Source: Neurospora tetrasperma FGSC 2508
Taxonomy: Eukaryota > Ascomycota > Sordariomycetes > Sordariales > Sordariaceae
NCBI RefSeq assembly: GCF_000213175.1
Contig: NW_009799103.1
Coordinates: 993,394 to 1,057,393, forward strand
Length of the DNA stretch: 64,000 bases
Direction of reading: 5' to 3'
The translations under genes were made by a program, and so were the position numbers. Of the stretch, positions 22,721-33,658 are shown piece after piece (positions within the stretch are counted from its first letter, which is position 1; the number at the start of each line of letters is the position of its first letter). The notes beneath the pieces were generated by a model, which saw nothing but the letters and a program-made list of their open reading frames with translations, was not told the origin of the DNA and ran no database searches.

Positions 22721-23215
22721 CGTGACCCCCTTCCCCAACAGGTATAGGGTTTTGAGGCTGTATATCTGTATTTCCTTCTTCCCATTCAAGCAAAAGGCTA
22801 CCTACACCATGGGCAGTCCGCAGCTGGCCTCCTGCAACAGGAATGCAAGAGCCTAGCAGGAAAGTGTGCTCGTTCGTTCTTCCTCAAAATCCCGCTTCTT
22901 CTAACTGTCATCCCATGGACATAAAGACCGCACAAACCTCTCTGAACTTTTGGTTTAATACAATACAAAACACCAAAACATCCATTCGCTCGACACTGAA
23001 TCACCACACGACATCTAATATGCTAAACAGCATCTAACTACTTTCACATCCTTATCGTGCTCTTTTGTTGCTTGCCTCAACTCGCTCTATCCCTATAAAA
23101 TCAGCATCATCATCATCATCAGTAGCCTCAACGAGCACCTACTACCACACAGCTTTTTCCTCTGGTATATAATTACAGACTCCGCCAAAACAAACTCCAG
23201 TGGAAATCGGCTGCC
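22721..23215. other. Intergenic; promoter of the F-box gene
   Basis: No gene seen. It contains a CAT repeat (about 23104-23120) and A/C-rich leader sequence just before the ATG at 23216, typical of Neurospora 5' UTRs. Confidence 0.5.
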
Positions 23216-24319
23216 ATGGCGCTCCAACAGCCGTCCAAAATTTCACGGACTCTAGAAAGCCTTCCTGCGGAAATGCTACTTCAGATCGCCGAATCTACCC
23301 ACTCCTCCGCTGACTTGGCAAGCCTGGCCAAAACCAGCAAGCGGCTGTACTGCATGCTCAACCCCTTGCTCTACAAGCTGGATGTACGCAGTGGAAGTTC
23401 GTGTGCCTTGCCCTGGGCCTGCCAGTTCGGTAGGTTGGAAACGCTCAAGTTGGTTCATGAAGCCGGGGCGCCACTCAACCAGATCTGGGCATCAAAGAAG
23501 CCGCTCCGAGAGCTTCCATCCAACCCTTACCGCCACAGCCCGGAGTTTTACCAAAAGGTTGCACTCGGATTGAAAGACGACAAAGACAACGGCGTTGAAA
23601 TCCAGGACGATGGCTGGCTTGAGATTTCTGACGTGGATCTAGAGGGCTTCACCCACGATTGGGAACAGGATCTGGTTGACCAAGCGACCGAAGAAGCGGT
23701 CGAGGAGGAGCAAAGTGATGAAGAAAGCGACACAGAACGGGTGGTAGACGAGGGTCCATGTGAAGAGCCTTACGAACTGGAAGAAGAGGACCCTGACTCT
23801 GAAGATCATTTTTGGCCCGAGGATAAGGATGAAGCCGGGCAGCCACTCCTGAAGATGGCTTCCCAAGACTCTCGATACACCTGGCGCAACGACTTCTTCA
23901 GCCTGAACCGCCGCCCGCTCAAAACGGAGGACGACTCCCTTAGCGGAAGACCGCGACGCCACCCTCTGTTCTGGTGGCATCCCATTGACCTCGCTGTTCG
24001 TTTTGGGCACAAGGATATTATCCGGTACCTGGTAGCGAACGGCATTAGAGTTCAACATGGAATGTCGCGTGGGCTCTGCCGCCAAAGAGACATTTCCTAT
24101 GCATGTCCCAACGGAGGGTGCGACCACCATACGCTCCCCCTCACCACACCAGGGCGACGAGGCCATGCAGATTTTAAATACTTTGTCCACACTCTCCTCG
24201 GGCTGGTCGCGTGTAACGAGTCTGACGAGGGCAGGGACATGTACCACTTTTTGCGGGAAATTCACGGCTGGAGTAGGATGCAGATGCGTTTTGCTGGGGT
24301 AATGGCGTGGTTGGGATGA
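23216..24319 (+). CDS. F-box protein with ankyrin-like C-terminus
   Basis: A 367 aa, single-exon protein. Residues about 9-55 (LESLPAEMLLQIAES...LASLAKTSKRLYCMLNPLLY) form an F-box, the SKP1-binding adaptor of SCF ubiquitin ligases. WACQFGRLETLKLVHEAGA at about 70-88 and the HPIDLAVRFGHKDIIRYLVANGI segment near 258-280 are ankyrin-repeat-like helices, so it probably recruits targets through these. A long acidic stretch (about 150-205) lies between them. A Cys/His-containing segment (CRQRDISYACPNGGCDHH) follows the second ankyrin unit. Related proteins are numerous in Sordariales. Specific target unknown. Confidence 0.78.
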   Translation: MALQQPSKISRTLESLPAEMLLQIAESTHSSADLASLAKTSKRLYCMLNPLLYKLDVRSGSSCALPWACQFGRLETLKLVHEAGAPLNQIWASKKPLRELPSNPYRHSPEFYQKVALGLKDDKDNGVEIQDDGWLEISDVDLEGFTHDWEQDLVDQATEEAVEEEQSDEESDTERVVDEGPCEEPYELEEEDPDSEDHFWPEDKDEAGQPLLKMASQDSRYTWRNDFFSLNRRPLKTEDDSLSGRPRRHPLFWWHPIDLAVRFGHKDIIRYLVANGIRVQHGMSRGLCRQRDISYACPNGGCDHHTLPLTTPGRRGHADFKYFVHTLLGLVACNESDEGRDMYHFLREIHGWSRMQMRFAGVMAWLG

Positions 24320-25045
24320 TCAAGTTTGAGGACTCGGACGGGTGACGGCTTTTGTGTAGCTTTTCTCTTGATAGTATGGCCGGCAGGGTGAAGGAGACGG
24401 GAGTTCATAATCACAATTTTAGACTAGAAAGAATCTTTAGTCCTCAGTTGATTCAGTAAATATCGTTGCTACTTGAGTTGTCCGTGAAGTACCTGCTGCG
24501 TTGGAACCTGAAAGAGCTTCTAGCTTAATCCCAGTTTGCCAGTCTTCCTTCCCGTCCTTTGATGCTCGGCCGCCGACGGAGACAGAAGTTGGGACAGGGG
24601 GGCCATCGTTTACCAAAACGGCAATTGCAATGTGTAAGCGTTAGTGAGCTACGTACCGGAGCCCTTTTACACTGCCAAGGCTGTTAAGCCTGCGCTTCGT
24701 TAGCTGCTATTCTACATAGTAGCGCACAAGGGTACACGGCAAGGCTCACTAACAGCAGAAGCAATCAATGGTATGAGCACTTAACAATTCCAGAATGCGA
24801 AGAGTGACGCCGTGCGCCTTTGCTATCTACGCAGTAGTGGCGGCCAGCATCAACCCTAGTGCTATGCGACTTTCATTTTTGCAGGCCTCTTTTTTTTTTT
24901 TCCTTTTCCATCACAATGTCAACAAAGCGACAGGACACGCCAAAACAAAGGTTGTACCACGTCAAGACCCCTGAATGAATGCTTCAACCGGACGCCAGCA
25001 ATTGCAGCGCATCTATCTACTAACAGACTGACAGCCCAAACACGG
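24320..25045. other. Intergenic between the F-box and MoeA-like genes
   Basis: The 3' regions of convergent genes. No gene seen. It holds an inverted-repeat element (24640-24753) and a T-run near 24890. Confidence 0.5.
24640..24753. mobile_element. Short inverted-repeat element, MITE-relic candidate
   Basis: A perfect 10 bp terminal inverted repeat (GTTAGTGAGC / GCTCACTAAC) bounds 114 bp, with weaker complementarity continuing inward (CCCTT / AAGGG about 22 bp in). AGC trinucleotides flank both ends, which could be a 3 bp target-site duplication. An internal GCTAT/ATAGTAGC hairpin is also present. No coding capacity. The evidence is structural only, and 10 bp repeats can occur by chance. Confidence 0.4.
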
Positions 25046-26518
25046 CTATTGCCATTTCTCGTCCCGACACGCCGACAGCGATAGACATGGCACCATTGCC
25101 CCCTGCACAATCTCCTGGCCATGCGGCAGATGGATCCAGCAGTTGGCTTCGGTAAACGGATACACCTTGCCCGGGCCTTGGTCCTTGGTCATGCGAACCA
25201 CCTTGCGCCGCCCATCTTCGCTCGCCGTCACCCGTCCGTGTCGAAAACAGTCCATACAGAGCGGTCCACAGTCGTTACCCATGGATGCCTCAACCGGTGC
25301 TCCCGCGTCCATGTTCGGTTCCGATTCCTGCCTTGTCGAACATCGCAGTTCCAGCGTCGCCATAAGCGGCTCGTCCGCCTTCTCGCCTCGGACGAACTGA
25401 AGGTACGGCACGATCAAGAACCTGAAACACGCCGCCATTGCACAAGGGTCTCCCGGAAGCCCAAAGAAAGATACAAGTCCATTGTTGGGTGCGGTCGACT
25501 CGAGCGATGCAAACATGGCTGTGCCTCCCGGTCGCATCGCCACCCCGTGGAAGTGCACTTGTCCCCCCAGCTTCTCGATCACGGATCTGACAAAGCCCGA
25601 CCTGCCTGGCGTGGCTGCCCCTGTCGTGACCAGAACATCGAACTTGTCCGTCGCCATCGTCTCGCCTAGTGCCTTTTCCAGCACCGCCGGATCGTCGCCG
25701 GGCAGCAAGCCCAGAAAGTGCGGCTCTGCTCCGAATTCCTTCAAAGCTGCCATCAGATAAGGCCCATCAGCATCATATGTGTACCGCGTGCCGGTCCTCT
25801 TGGTTGCAGTCGGTCCGTCGACATCGCTCCGCACGATTTCTCTGCCAGTTGACCACACCCCAACCCGAATCAGCGGCTCAACAGCGACCTCCTTGATCCC
25901 TACCGACGCGAGCGGCAACACATGGCTGGACCGTATCTTCATACCCGCTCTTATCAGTCTGTCTCCCTTGCTAATATCTTCTCCAGCCCTCCGGCGGTTG
26001 GCATTGTACGTAACCGGCTTCGTAATCTTGATGAACCTGTTGCCCAACTGCGGATCGGCCTTTGGTACTTCTGACATCGACACTTCGTGGACGTCTGTTG
26101 CCCAGACGCATGCGTCCATATGTATCAAGTGTTCGGTGGCCGTGTCGGGAAATCTGGCGCCGACCATGATTTCGTAGCATTGGAGAACACCATCGGGTCC
26201 CCTACAGGGCGGCATTAGTGGTGGTTCCTCGCCTGCCGTGATGGTTCCTGCCACGCGAAAGTAGACCGGGTTCATGGGCGAGGCGTTGATGGTGGCTGAG
26301 GATACCAACGCAAATCCGTCGGCGGCGGCTGTATCGAAGGGCGGTGTTGAATCGGGGCTCAGAATGTCCTTGGCCGCTGTCCGCCCGACCGAGTCTTCGA
26401 GTGGAACGAGCTCTTCCGTTCTTGTTCTGCGTTTGGACATATCGTTGGCCGTCTTTTGCAATATCTGCAATGCAGCTTGGTACTGCATCGCCATTGTCGT
26501 GAGAGGCGTTGTATGCAT
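25046..26518 (-). CDS. MoeA-like molybdopterin molybdenumtransferase homologue
   Basis: Stand-alone homologue of MoeA/gephyrin-E-domain, the enzyme that inserts molybdate into molybdopterin. 490 aa from the ATG at 26518; the frame is open further upstream but without a good start. The N-terminal PFDTAAADGFA (residues 60-70) is the recognisable MoeA substrate-loop motif. A GVWSTGREIV segment opens the MPT-binding domain near 220, followed by the DVLVTTGAATPGRSG region (294-308), MRPGGTAMF (329-336) and GLPGDPCA (353-360). The canonical TTGGVSxGxxD signature is degraded here: GG has become GA and the final Asp is absent. The protein may therefore be a diverged paralogue; the main N. crassa cofactor enzyme is the fusion protein NIT-9. 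The tail beyond about 380 contains Cys/His pairs. Confidence 0.82.
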   Translation of the reverse strand: MHTTPLTTMAMQYQAALQILQKTANDMSKRRTRTEELVPLEDSVGRTAAKDILSPDSTPPFDTAAADGFALVSSATINASPMNPVYFRVAGTITAGEEPPLMPPCRGPDGVLQCYEIMVGARFPDTATEHLIHMDACVWATDVHEVSMSEVPKADPQLGNRFIKITKPVTYNANRRRAGEDISKGDRLIRAGMKIRSSHVLPLASVGIKEVAVEPLIRVGVWSTGREIVRSDVDGPTATKRTGTRYTYDADGPYLMAALKEFGAEPHFLGLLPGDDPAVLEKALGETMATDKFDVLVTTGAATPGRSGFVRSVIEKLGGQVHFHGVAMRPGGTAMFASLESTAPNNGLVSFFGLPGDPCAMAACFRFLIVPYLQFVRGEKADEPLMATLELRCSTRQESEPNMDAGAPVEASMGNDCGPLCMDCFRHGRVTASEDGRRKVVRMTKDQGPGKVYPFTEANCWIHLPHGQEIVQGAMVPCLSLSACRDEKWQ

Positions 26519-27023
26519 TTTGGGCTTGCTTCTTATCGAGTATCTGGCATGCTCATGACGGACAGCTGAGGAAATGCGACCGGGGAGGATAGATAAATAG
26601 TTGGAGATTGTCAGGATGACGTCGATGAGGAGCCTCTCGAGTTGTAGCTTTTTCCAGCTGTCTGCAGCAGTCGGGGCCACCTGCACGATTCTCCAACGAG
26701 AGCCTGCATCTCCGCGTTTGGCTTTCAATCTGATACGAGCATTGGTCACAGGGATTCGGTCTTTTTCCGTGACTAGAGATTTCTTGGAGCAATATCTTGT
26801 CTTTGGAGCTATGAAGTGTGTTGTAAACGGCGATTTACCAACAAAACGAAACGCTTATCCGCTGCCTCCAGGACCATCTCCTTTCCAAACATAGCCTTCA
26901 CATGCCTCAATTGACGTACAAGATCAACCATCTTTGTGTCAGAGAACTGATATAACACCATCAATATCCGTTTGTTCTCTGCCCTCCTCCACCCAAAACT
27001 ATTCACCTCATTTTCCTGTCGAT
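26519..27023. other. Intergenic between two minus-strand genes
   Basis: Upstream region of the MoeA-like gene and 3' end of the small membrane-protein gene. No gene supported. Confidence 0.5.
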
Positions 27024-27575
27024 TCAGTTGCCTTTGCGAAGCTTAGATAGGTCCATCGGCATAGTTGCAGCTTCATATGTAGGCGGCATTTCCATAGGCT
27101 CTACAGTTGAAGGCGGATTCCTCACAACGCCTGCCGACCGGGCCGTCTGGCTTCCCACGCCGGCGACGCCGCGGTTATCCCCCGGCTCCCGAGAAAATAG
27201 TTCGTACGCCTCCCGACACTTACTCCCGTCATACGTACACCCGCCGGCGCACCACTTACACACGGGGATGCAACACTCCGTCACAGTCGATTCCACCAGT
27301 ATCCACAGCAGAACAAGAGGCCAAAGCAGCCCTTTGAGCATGGCCCAGAGAATGCGGGCGGTGAATCTCGTGCGCGGCGCCACCACCTCCCCCGTCTCCT
27401 CGGTACTGTCCAACCTTTCATCCATGATCGCCATTAAAAACGTCATATAGCTTCCAGCTACAAGGATCCAGATTGCCCCGGAGACCGTATAGATAATCGT
27501 GGAGGTATCAATTTGGCTGTCTTCAGGGGTGGAAGTTGACCCCTCGGTTGATGGGGCGGCTGTCAAGGATGGCAT
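27024..27575 (-). CDS. Small two-TM membrane protein with a PPTY motif
   Basis: A 183 aa protein from the ATG at 27575. A Ser/Thr-rich N-terminus is followed by a hydrophobic helix near residues 28-48 and another near 75-95. Then comes a Cys-rich block (CCIPVCKWCAGGC) and a soluble tail. The tail has a PPTY sequence near residue 165, matching the PPxY motif bound by WW domains of Nedd4/Rsp5-type ubiquitin ligases. I do not recognise the family. Coding status rests on length, composition and hydrophobic pattern. Confidence 0.6.
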   Translation of the reverse strand: MPSLTAAPSTEGSTSTPEDSQIDTSTIIYTVSGAIWILVAGSYMTFLMAIMDERLDSTEETGEVVAPRTRFTARILWAMLKGLLWPLVLLWILVESTVTECCIPVCKWCAGGCTYDGSKCREAYELFSREPGDNRGVAGVGSQTARSAGVVRNPPSTVEPMEMPPTYEAATMPMDLSKLRKGN

Positions 27576-28858
27576 AATGACTGATATGAACGCGGCTATC
27601 GTCTTGGTGACTTGTTAAATTGTTGTGCTATGCTTGTCTCGTGTGATGAAGATAAATTGGGAGATGGGATCTAATGGAGAGAGTACCAGGTTAGTACGGT
27701 CTCGGATGATCTGAAAGGGAATGCTATTGTGTGATTGTGCGATGGAAACCTATGATGAAATATGGATCCTGCTTCTTGTACCTGAATCCGATGGTTGGAG
27801 TTTTGTTGCAGCTATTAATGGTTGCGTGATGCTTCATCGAATGCTGATATTGAGGAACCTTGAATGGAAGAAAGGTGCAAAAGAGCGAGCAGCAACTGGA
27901 AGGAACAGAGAACAGAACGCAGAATATAAAGCCCTCATATTGCGTCTTCATGCACGAGCAAAAGCTCACTCACTTCCCCTCTATGAGGTTCGCGGTGCAG
28001 TCTTCTGCAGCAGGTTTGAAGAAAGGTGCAACTTGATATCAAAGCTTGTAACATGCATCACTACCCTCAGGGTTCCTTCCTATCCAGCTGCAGAGTTGAG
28101 AGCATACCAAGGAAAACAAGAGACAGAAACGGAACAAAACAAAGTATTCAAAGCACGAAAGCAGCGCGGCGTCCAGTCTATCATGCGTGATTATTGCAAC
28201 CTCCTCGTTTTCTTGATACCAAGAACGTGCCTTATCACTTAGCCACTCTCATGCGTCAACGAGCTGCCAGAAGCGCCCGTCTCCGCTGTCCCGTTCAACG
28301 ACCGTGGTGTGTCTACAACGACAAGGGCATCACAGCCTCTAAAGGCTCTTTCCAAGAAGACAGCTCTCGATGCGCCATCCACTCCCTCCTCTTCACCTCG
28401 CCGGGCCATAGCCGTCAAGCCAAGCTTGAGGCTTATGCAGTCTGCTGCACCACACCGCTCAATCACGCTGCCAGTTGTCTGTTGAACACTTATCAACCTA
28501 GGGTCCTCTATCAACACCCTTCCAAGGTCAGTTTGCTGGCTGAATCTGCCTTGGAACCCACTCACTGGCCTTCCCGTCCAAGATTTCTTGATAGGCCGCG
28601 CCTAGTTTCCGTCATTGTCACCCACATCCGACACTCGTGTTTTGCACTCGCCCCGACGACATTCGCGATGGTAGCTGACTCAAAAATAGTCCAGAAGAGT
28701 GATGATATGTACTGCTGAATCGCCCCCAATCTTATATACAGTGAGTGACCATGATGCCTCCATATGTGGCCGGGGCCCCTGTTGCCGCCGAGGCGCTCCG
28801 GCATCACCACTAACCATCTCATCCTTCTCTGATTAACTCCCGCATTCCATCAACGACA
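27576..28858. other. Intergenic 1.3 kb upstream of the small membrane-protein gene
   Basis: Two plus-strand frames are open, 27721-28242 (173 codons) and 28194-28718 (174 codons). Neither shows a domain or membrane segment, so I do not call them. This lies between the minus-strand 27024-27575 gene and the 3' end of the esterase gene. Confidence 0.4.
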
Positions 28859-30199
28859 TCAGAAGAAAGTACCAGTAAAGGCACTCTTAACCGCCTGCGC
28901 GACTAACTTCTGGATTTGCACACCAGGATGGTAGTCATTAAACCACAGGCAGCTCACGCCGTCCTCGTTGAAGCAAGTAGCATCGGGCGCTCCGTACGCC
29001 GTCGGGTTCTTGATGGCCTTCTCAAAGGGCGCCACGGTATCGACGAGCTTTCCTGTGACATCGGTGTTGACCTCAAGGAAGGCATCAAACCGAGAAGCCA
29101 GGAGAGAGTTGTACTTGGCGATAGCGACCTTTTGGGTAGCGACGGTAGTGGCACCCTGGCCGATCGTGGAAGGGGTGTAGTAAATGGCTGGTTTGGCGCG
29201 ATCAAATTGTTAGCAGCTCTTTGCATCCCAGAACGTCGGGGAAAAAAAAGAAAAAAAGAGAGAAAAAAAAAAAAAACTCACGAGCAGCACCCAACAGCGC
29301 AAAGTTCCTCGCCCCCGCATCATACAACACCTGCAACCGTCCAAAATAACTATCCATAATCTGTCCATACAACGCATCCATCTCCGAGTCGCTCATCCAC
29401 CAGCTGTTGCCCACATCATTCACTCCAATCCAGACCGCCACCAGGCTGTTCTCGCTGTTCCACGGCGCGTACGCAGGACGGCTGGCAATGCTCCCGCTGA
29501 ACTGGGCCACCTGGTCCACAAAGCTGAGCACGGTGGGCGCGTACGGCGCGACGAGCGAGGCGTTCGTGGTGGCTCCGCCCGAAGCGAAGTTGTAAGAGAG
29601 CGTGAGCGAGGTGTTGAGCTGAGAGGCCAGGAAGCCGACCCAGTTGAGCCCGCCTGAGGCGGTCCAGCCGGGTAAAGGGGGGTTGCCAAGCGGGTTAGAG
29701 GACGAGGGCTTGGAGCCGTTGATGTCGAAGCCGGTTTGGGAGTAGGAGTCTCCGAAGGAGATGAGGTATTTGGCAGAGGTAGAGGTGGGGACGGGCACGG
29801 AGCTAGACTGTGTGCTGGAGCCGGTAGATTCAGTGCTACTGCTGGATGGCTTGATGGAGGTTGAAAAGGTCGAGCTGCTGCCTCTGTTGGTTGTCGTGGG
29901 CGTAGCGGAGACGGTTACGGGCTTGGAGCTGGTGGTGACGACCGCAGCCGAGGTGGGCTTGGGAACGCATTGGTCTGGAAGTTGGTGGTCAGTCATGTCA
30001 ATGGCTTCAAGAGTAACTCGGGAGTCAACGAGGTCGACCAACAGTAGTAGTCGTTAAACGACGTGCAAGTAGCTACTGAAGTGCAAGCCGAGCCGGCAGA
30101 CTGCCATCCGATACCACCACACTGTCCCCACAGGGGAATATCAGCAGCGGCAGCTAGCGCTGGGGCTAGAGCCATGAAGCCGAGTTTGAGAGCTGCCAT
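28859..30199 (-). CDS. CBM1-containing GDSL esterase (CE16-type acetylesterase)
   Basis: Secreted carbohydrate esterase with a cellulose-binding module, 392 aa. Exons in coding order are 30199-30043, 29974-29282 and 29187-28859; all phases agree. Residues 1-19 form a signal peptide. A family 1 CBM follows ([18 protein letters not shown] to DYYYQC, residues about 23-53), completed only by the first splice, then a Ser/Thr linker. The catalytic domain has FGDSYS (block I, nucleophile Ser), IGVNDVG (block III) and NDYHPG near the C-terminus (block V, Asp-His). CE16 enzymes release acetyl groups from hemicellulose oligomers. In N. crassa this gene is, from memory, induced with other cellulose-degradation genes. 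Second donor is GTGAGT followed by a long T-run. Confidence 0.92.
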
Positions 30200-30825
30200 G
30201 ATGGATCGTGGAGTTGGTCCCAAGAGATAAAAGCACGCAGGATGATTGACAGGTCAAAAAACGTCAGAGACATGAGATATCAGGGTCAAGATATACATTA
30301 TTGCACGTCCATCACAGGCCTGGACCGAAAAATCGGCCATGGTGCTCTTCTTTTCGCTTCGTCGAGATGGTGTAAGATGATTGGCGGAGTAATCGGAAGA
30401 CAGGGGCCTGGGTGGACCATTCGACATCCGAGAATGCAGGAACACGGAGGGAAAGGTTGCGTTCGACCGCCGACTGGCCAGCCAGGAAGTCCTAGCCGAA
30501 TAGCCGCCGTCAAGAGTCCATGGAGACTCATCTGACACTGGGAATAGACTCTCGCCTCCTTCCCTGTTTGTGTCTAGTTAGCTCATGGTCTCATGCTGTG
30601 TTCCGATGCCAAGGCGTGGAGTCTGGTCGAAGCATGATATGATGCTGCGGTAATTCTCAACCATGGTGTTGTGAAGTCGAGATGGCCTGGATGACGACGC
30701 AAACTGGGCTGAGGGAGACAAGGGCCGGATGAGACACTCTATTAGGGGTATAAAAACGACGGAAAAAAAAAAAGAACCCTCCTGATGGGAACAGAACACC
30801 GAACCTCGACACCTTCCATCCATCA
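30200..30825. other. Intergenic; esterase promoter
   Basis: Upstream region of the CBM1-GDSL esterase and the 3' end of the RGS-type gene. Includes an A-run near 30760. No gene supported. Confidence 0.5.
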
Positions 30826-32418
30826 TCAGTCATCCCAAACCGTCTCCTTCCATATCGGAAGCAATAGGAAGACCACAGCTGACAAGGCCGAAAAGATCGT
30901 TCCACCCACCATACTCTGCATCACAATCTTCCTCTGCAATCTCCGCAGACTGCGTTCCTGCACCTTCAATCTCTTGTCGAACATCATCACCCTGCCTACC
31001 CTTTGTCTCACAGACCATCTCTTTGTCTCCATCTCTTCTTCATTTTCATCCTGCCCACCACTCATATGTACCCCTTCTACCTTTTCCCCATCATTCAATC
31101 TCTCCCACGGCAACCTCTGCCTCCTTGAGAACAGCAACAGAAAGAAACAACTGCCCCTCAGCCCGCATAACACCAAACTCATCCCCACCATCCAGAACCC
31201 AAACCCGTCGAAACTCTCCCACCTGCTCCTTGCACCTCTGCCTTCCGTGAACGCCCTCATCAGAACCACCAGGTATCCCAAGGCCAGCGACACGAAACCC
31301 AGAATGGTAGCAAAGCATATCGTCTCAAACGTCCCGTTACTCACCCCCAACCTGACAAAATTGCGGTGCGAACACGAGCGTAGCAAATAGTAGACGTGAT
31401 CGGCGATCGGTCTGAGGATGTTCGGGTCCGGTAGCGTGCCCTGGGGAGTAGCAGCCAATCCGTCGAGCGCGGAGCGACGGAGGGACATGGGTATGTTGAG
31501 TTCTTTTGACGACGATGGCAGGAGAAAGAGAGTGATGATGGTTTGGATTTCGGAAGGCGGGATGGGACCGGGTTGAGGGGCGAGAAGGCCGAGGGTGGTG
31601 GACTTGTTGGCCGGGTCGGCGGGGTCGGGGGTCGGGTCGCTCGCGAGGACGGCGGTTTGGCTGTTGTTAAAGTTGTTGAAGAAGGTTGCTGTCGGGAATA
31701 TGGCGTTGGATGATGGGGCACAGGGACCACGTGGGCGGTAGGATGGGTGGGCGACGCTGCTGGTGCATGGGGCAGAAGCGGTGATTAGCATCGAGATACG
31801 ATGGAGGGTTTCTCCCGCTGTTGTGGCTGTTGTTTGTTAGCGATGTCGGAATTCTGAAACTAACGAGTAACGGCCCGGACTTCTGTCAAGTGCACTGAGT
31901 GGAGAATCATGTTTGTTGTTATGGCGCTTAACTTACCCGGCTCCAAGTCCCCGTCTCCCTCGCCATCGCTGGGTTGATAATGGCTCTTCTTGAACACAGA
32001 CGATGATACGCTTCCGCTTTCCGATGCTGTCTTGACCAGATCATGAGAGTCCTTGTGGTAACGGGCAGCGAACCCTTTGTGGTAGGACTCTTCATAGTTC
32101 TTGAACCAGATATAAAACTCGAGATTCTCAGATGATAACTCGATGTATTTGAGATACATATAAAAGTCGTATAGTGACATAGGACTACCTATCGATGTCA
32201 CCTCGTCAGTACATGGTGTAACTGATGCAATTCTTGAATGTCCACATACATGTCTTGTTCTGCAGTATACGCTCGAGCCGCAGTCGACTCGGTATCACTC
32301 CCTCCTTTCCCGCATCTGGACTTGGTGGCCTCTTTCCAGAGCTGGCATTGTTGGCGTATTCCTTGAAATTCCTATACTCGGGCTTTTTGTACCAAACTAG
32401 CCATCCCGGCAAGTGCAT
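30826..32418 (-). CDS. RGS-domain membrane protein
   Basis: Regulator of G-protein signalling with membrane segments; RGS domains accelerate GTP hydrolysis by G-alpha subunits. Exons in coding order are 32418-32250, 32188-31937 and 31826-30826, giving 473 aa. An alternative third-exon acceptor 9 bp downstream (start 31817) would give 470 aa. The RGS domain begins near residue 42 (SRLRLERILQNKTCSPMSLYDFYMYLKYIELSSENLEFYIWF region, joined by the first splice) and appears interrupted by a Ser-rich linker before its C-terminal half. Three hydrophobic helices lie in the C-terminal half (about 290-315, 330-360, 450-470). It is near the GPCR only in a loose sense (30 kb). Specific G-alpha partner unknown. 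Confidence 0.8.
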
Positions 32419-33658
32419 GATCACGCCGGATAATCGCTATGTCTCGAACATAGATCGTCCCCTGGTTTTGATACTTGGATCGCGAAGGAATAAAACGAAT
32501 GAAGGAGATCAAGGGTTTGTAAGTGTGAAAAAAAAGTCCTGGGGTTTGGGGGGACGAACTAGCTTTGTATCCGGCCAGTTTATCCAGGTCCCAAAAACTT
32601 GCCCTTTTAAGGAAGTGCACAGACCTCTTCTCTTCTCAAGACATGTCCCTCGGCCAAATGTGCTCCTTTGCACAGACAATAAATAGTAGGTCAGCAGGCT
32701 TGCTTTGGTTGGTTAGTTCAGCCAGCTAGGCAAAGCGCGGATAGCACCGTGCTTTTGACTTTGCTTAGGTTCAATGACTTTGACCACACCACCGGTATAT
32801 TGGAAACCTAAAACAAGCCAACACGTAGATCAGGCTGGGTATAATCTGGGCTTCCAGACAAAGGGCGGACGCCACCAGGTACTCCCGTTGGTTGATGGTG
32901 TTGTTGATCTCTCGAAGGCATTCGCGAAGAACAAGCAAGGGCAGGCAGGGCCAATCTCGAGCCAACCTGACCATAAGAGGTGTATCAACCTCCTTTCAGC
33001 TGAATGCTCCACATCAGAAATTCGTTATCGAAGACTTTGATCGTCTAGACAGGGGTGGAGGTCGCCACGCGGCGTGTGTTTGGGCCGCTATTCAATAAGA
33101 ACATGTGGCTCGCCATGCCTTTCACCCGTTGCATGTGTGCCGGCCCTTGCTTGCTTGTTCCTCGCCCAATGGTAAAATGTTTGCGTGGCCCCCCTAACTT
33201 CCCGTGCTCATTCCGAATCGTTCATTTGCCATTGTTGCGGCTTGCCATGTGGTTGGCTCTCCAGTGCTCCCTTACAGTGGTTGGTACACGTGTAGGCATC
33301 CTCCTCTTTGATCACTTTACTCACCCAATCCAGCTTGGCCAGGCAGGACTATACGCAGAACAATCGACCTATCAGCGAGTATGGTGGCGTTATTGGCCTA
33401 ACTTGAAGCGATAATTCCCTCCATGATGGCACGAATTCGATGTCCATGCGGGATGTGGAGATCGACATGAGAGGGGGAGGAGCTGAACCATGCCTGTAGG
33501 GCCAATGGATTCCACGCTGTCCTGGCGAGCAAAGAAGACGGCGCTTTGATGTTCGGGAATTGCTTGTCGAGAGTTAACTTGAAGCAGAGTGGATATGGCA
33601 AGTCAGGCCAAGGGAACTGGAAGGGAAGACCCTTGATCAGCTCGGGATCATTCCGGCG

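Noticed and set aside
18708-24319. P450-centred secondary-metabolite cluster
   Set aside because: Neighbours are a heat-shock gene, a broken esterase and an F-box gene; no backbone synthase, transporter or regulator nearby.
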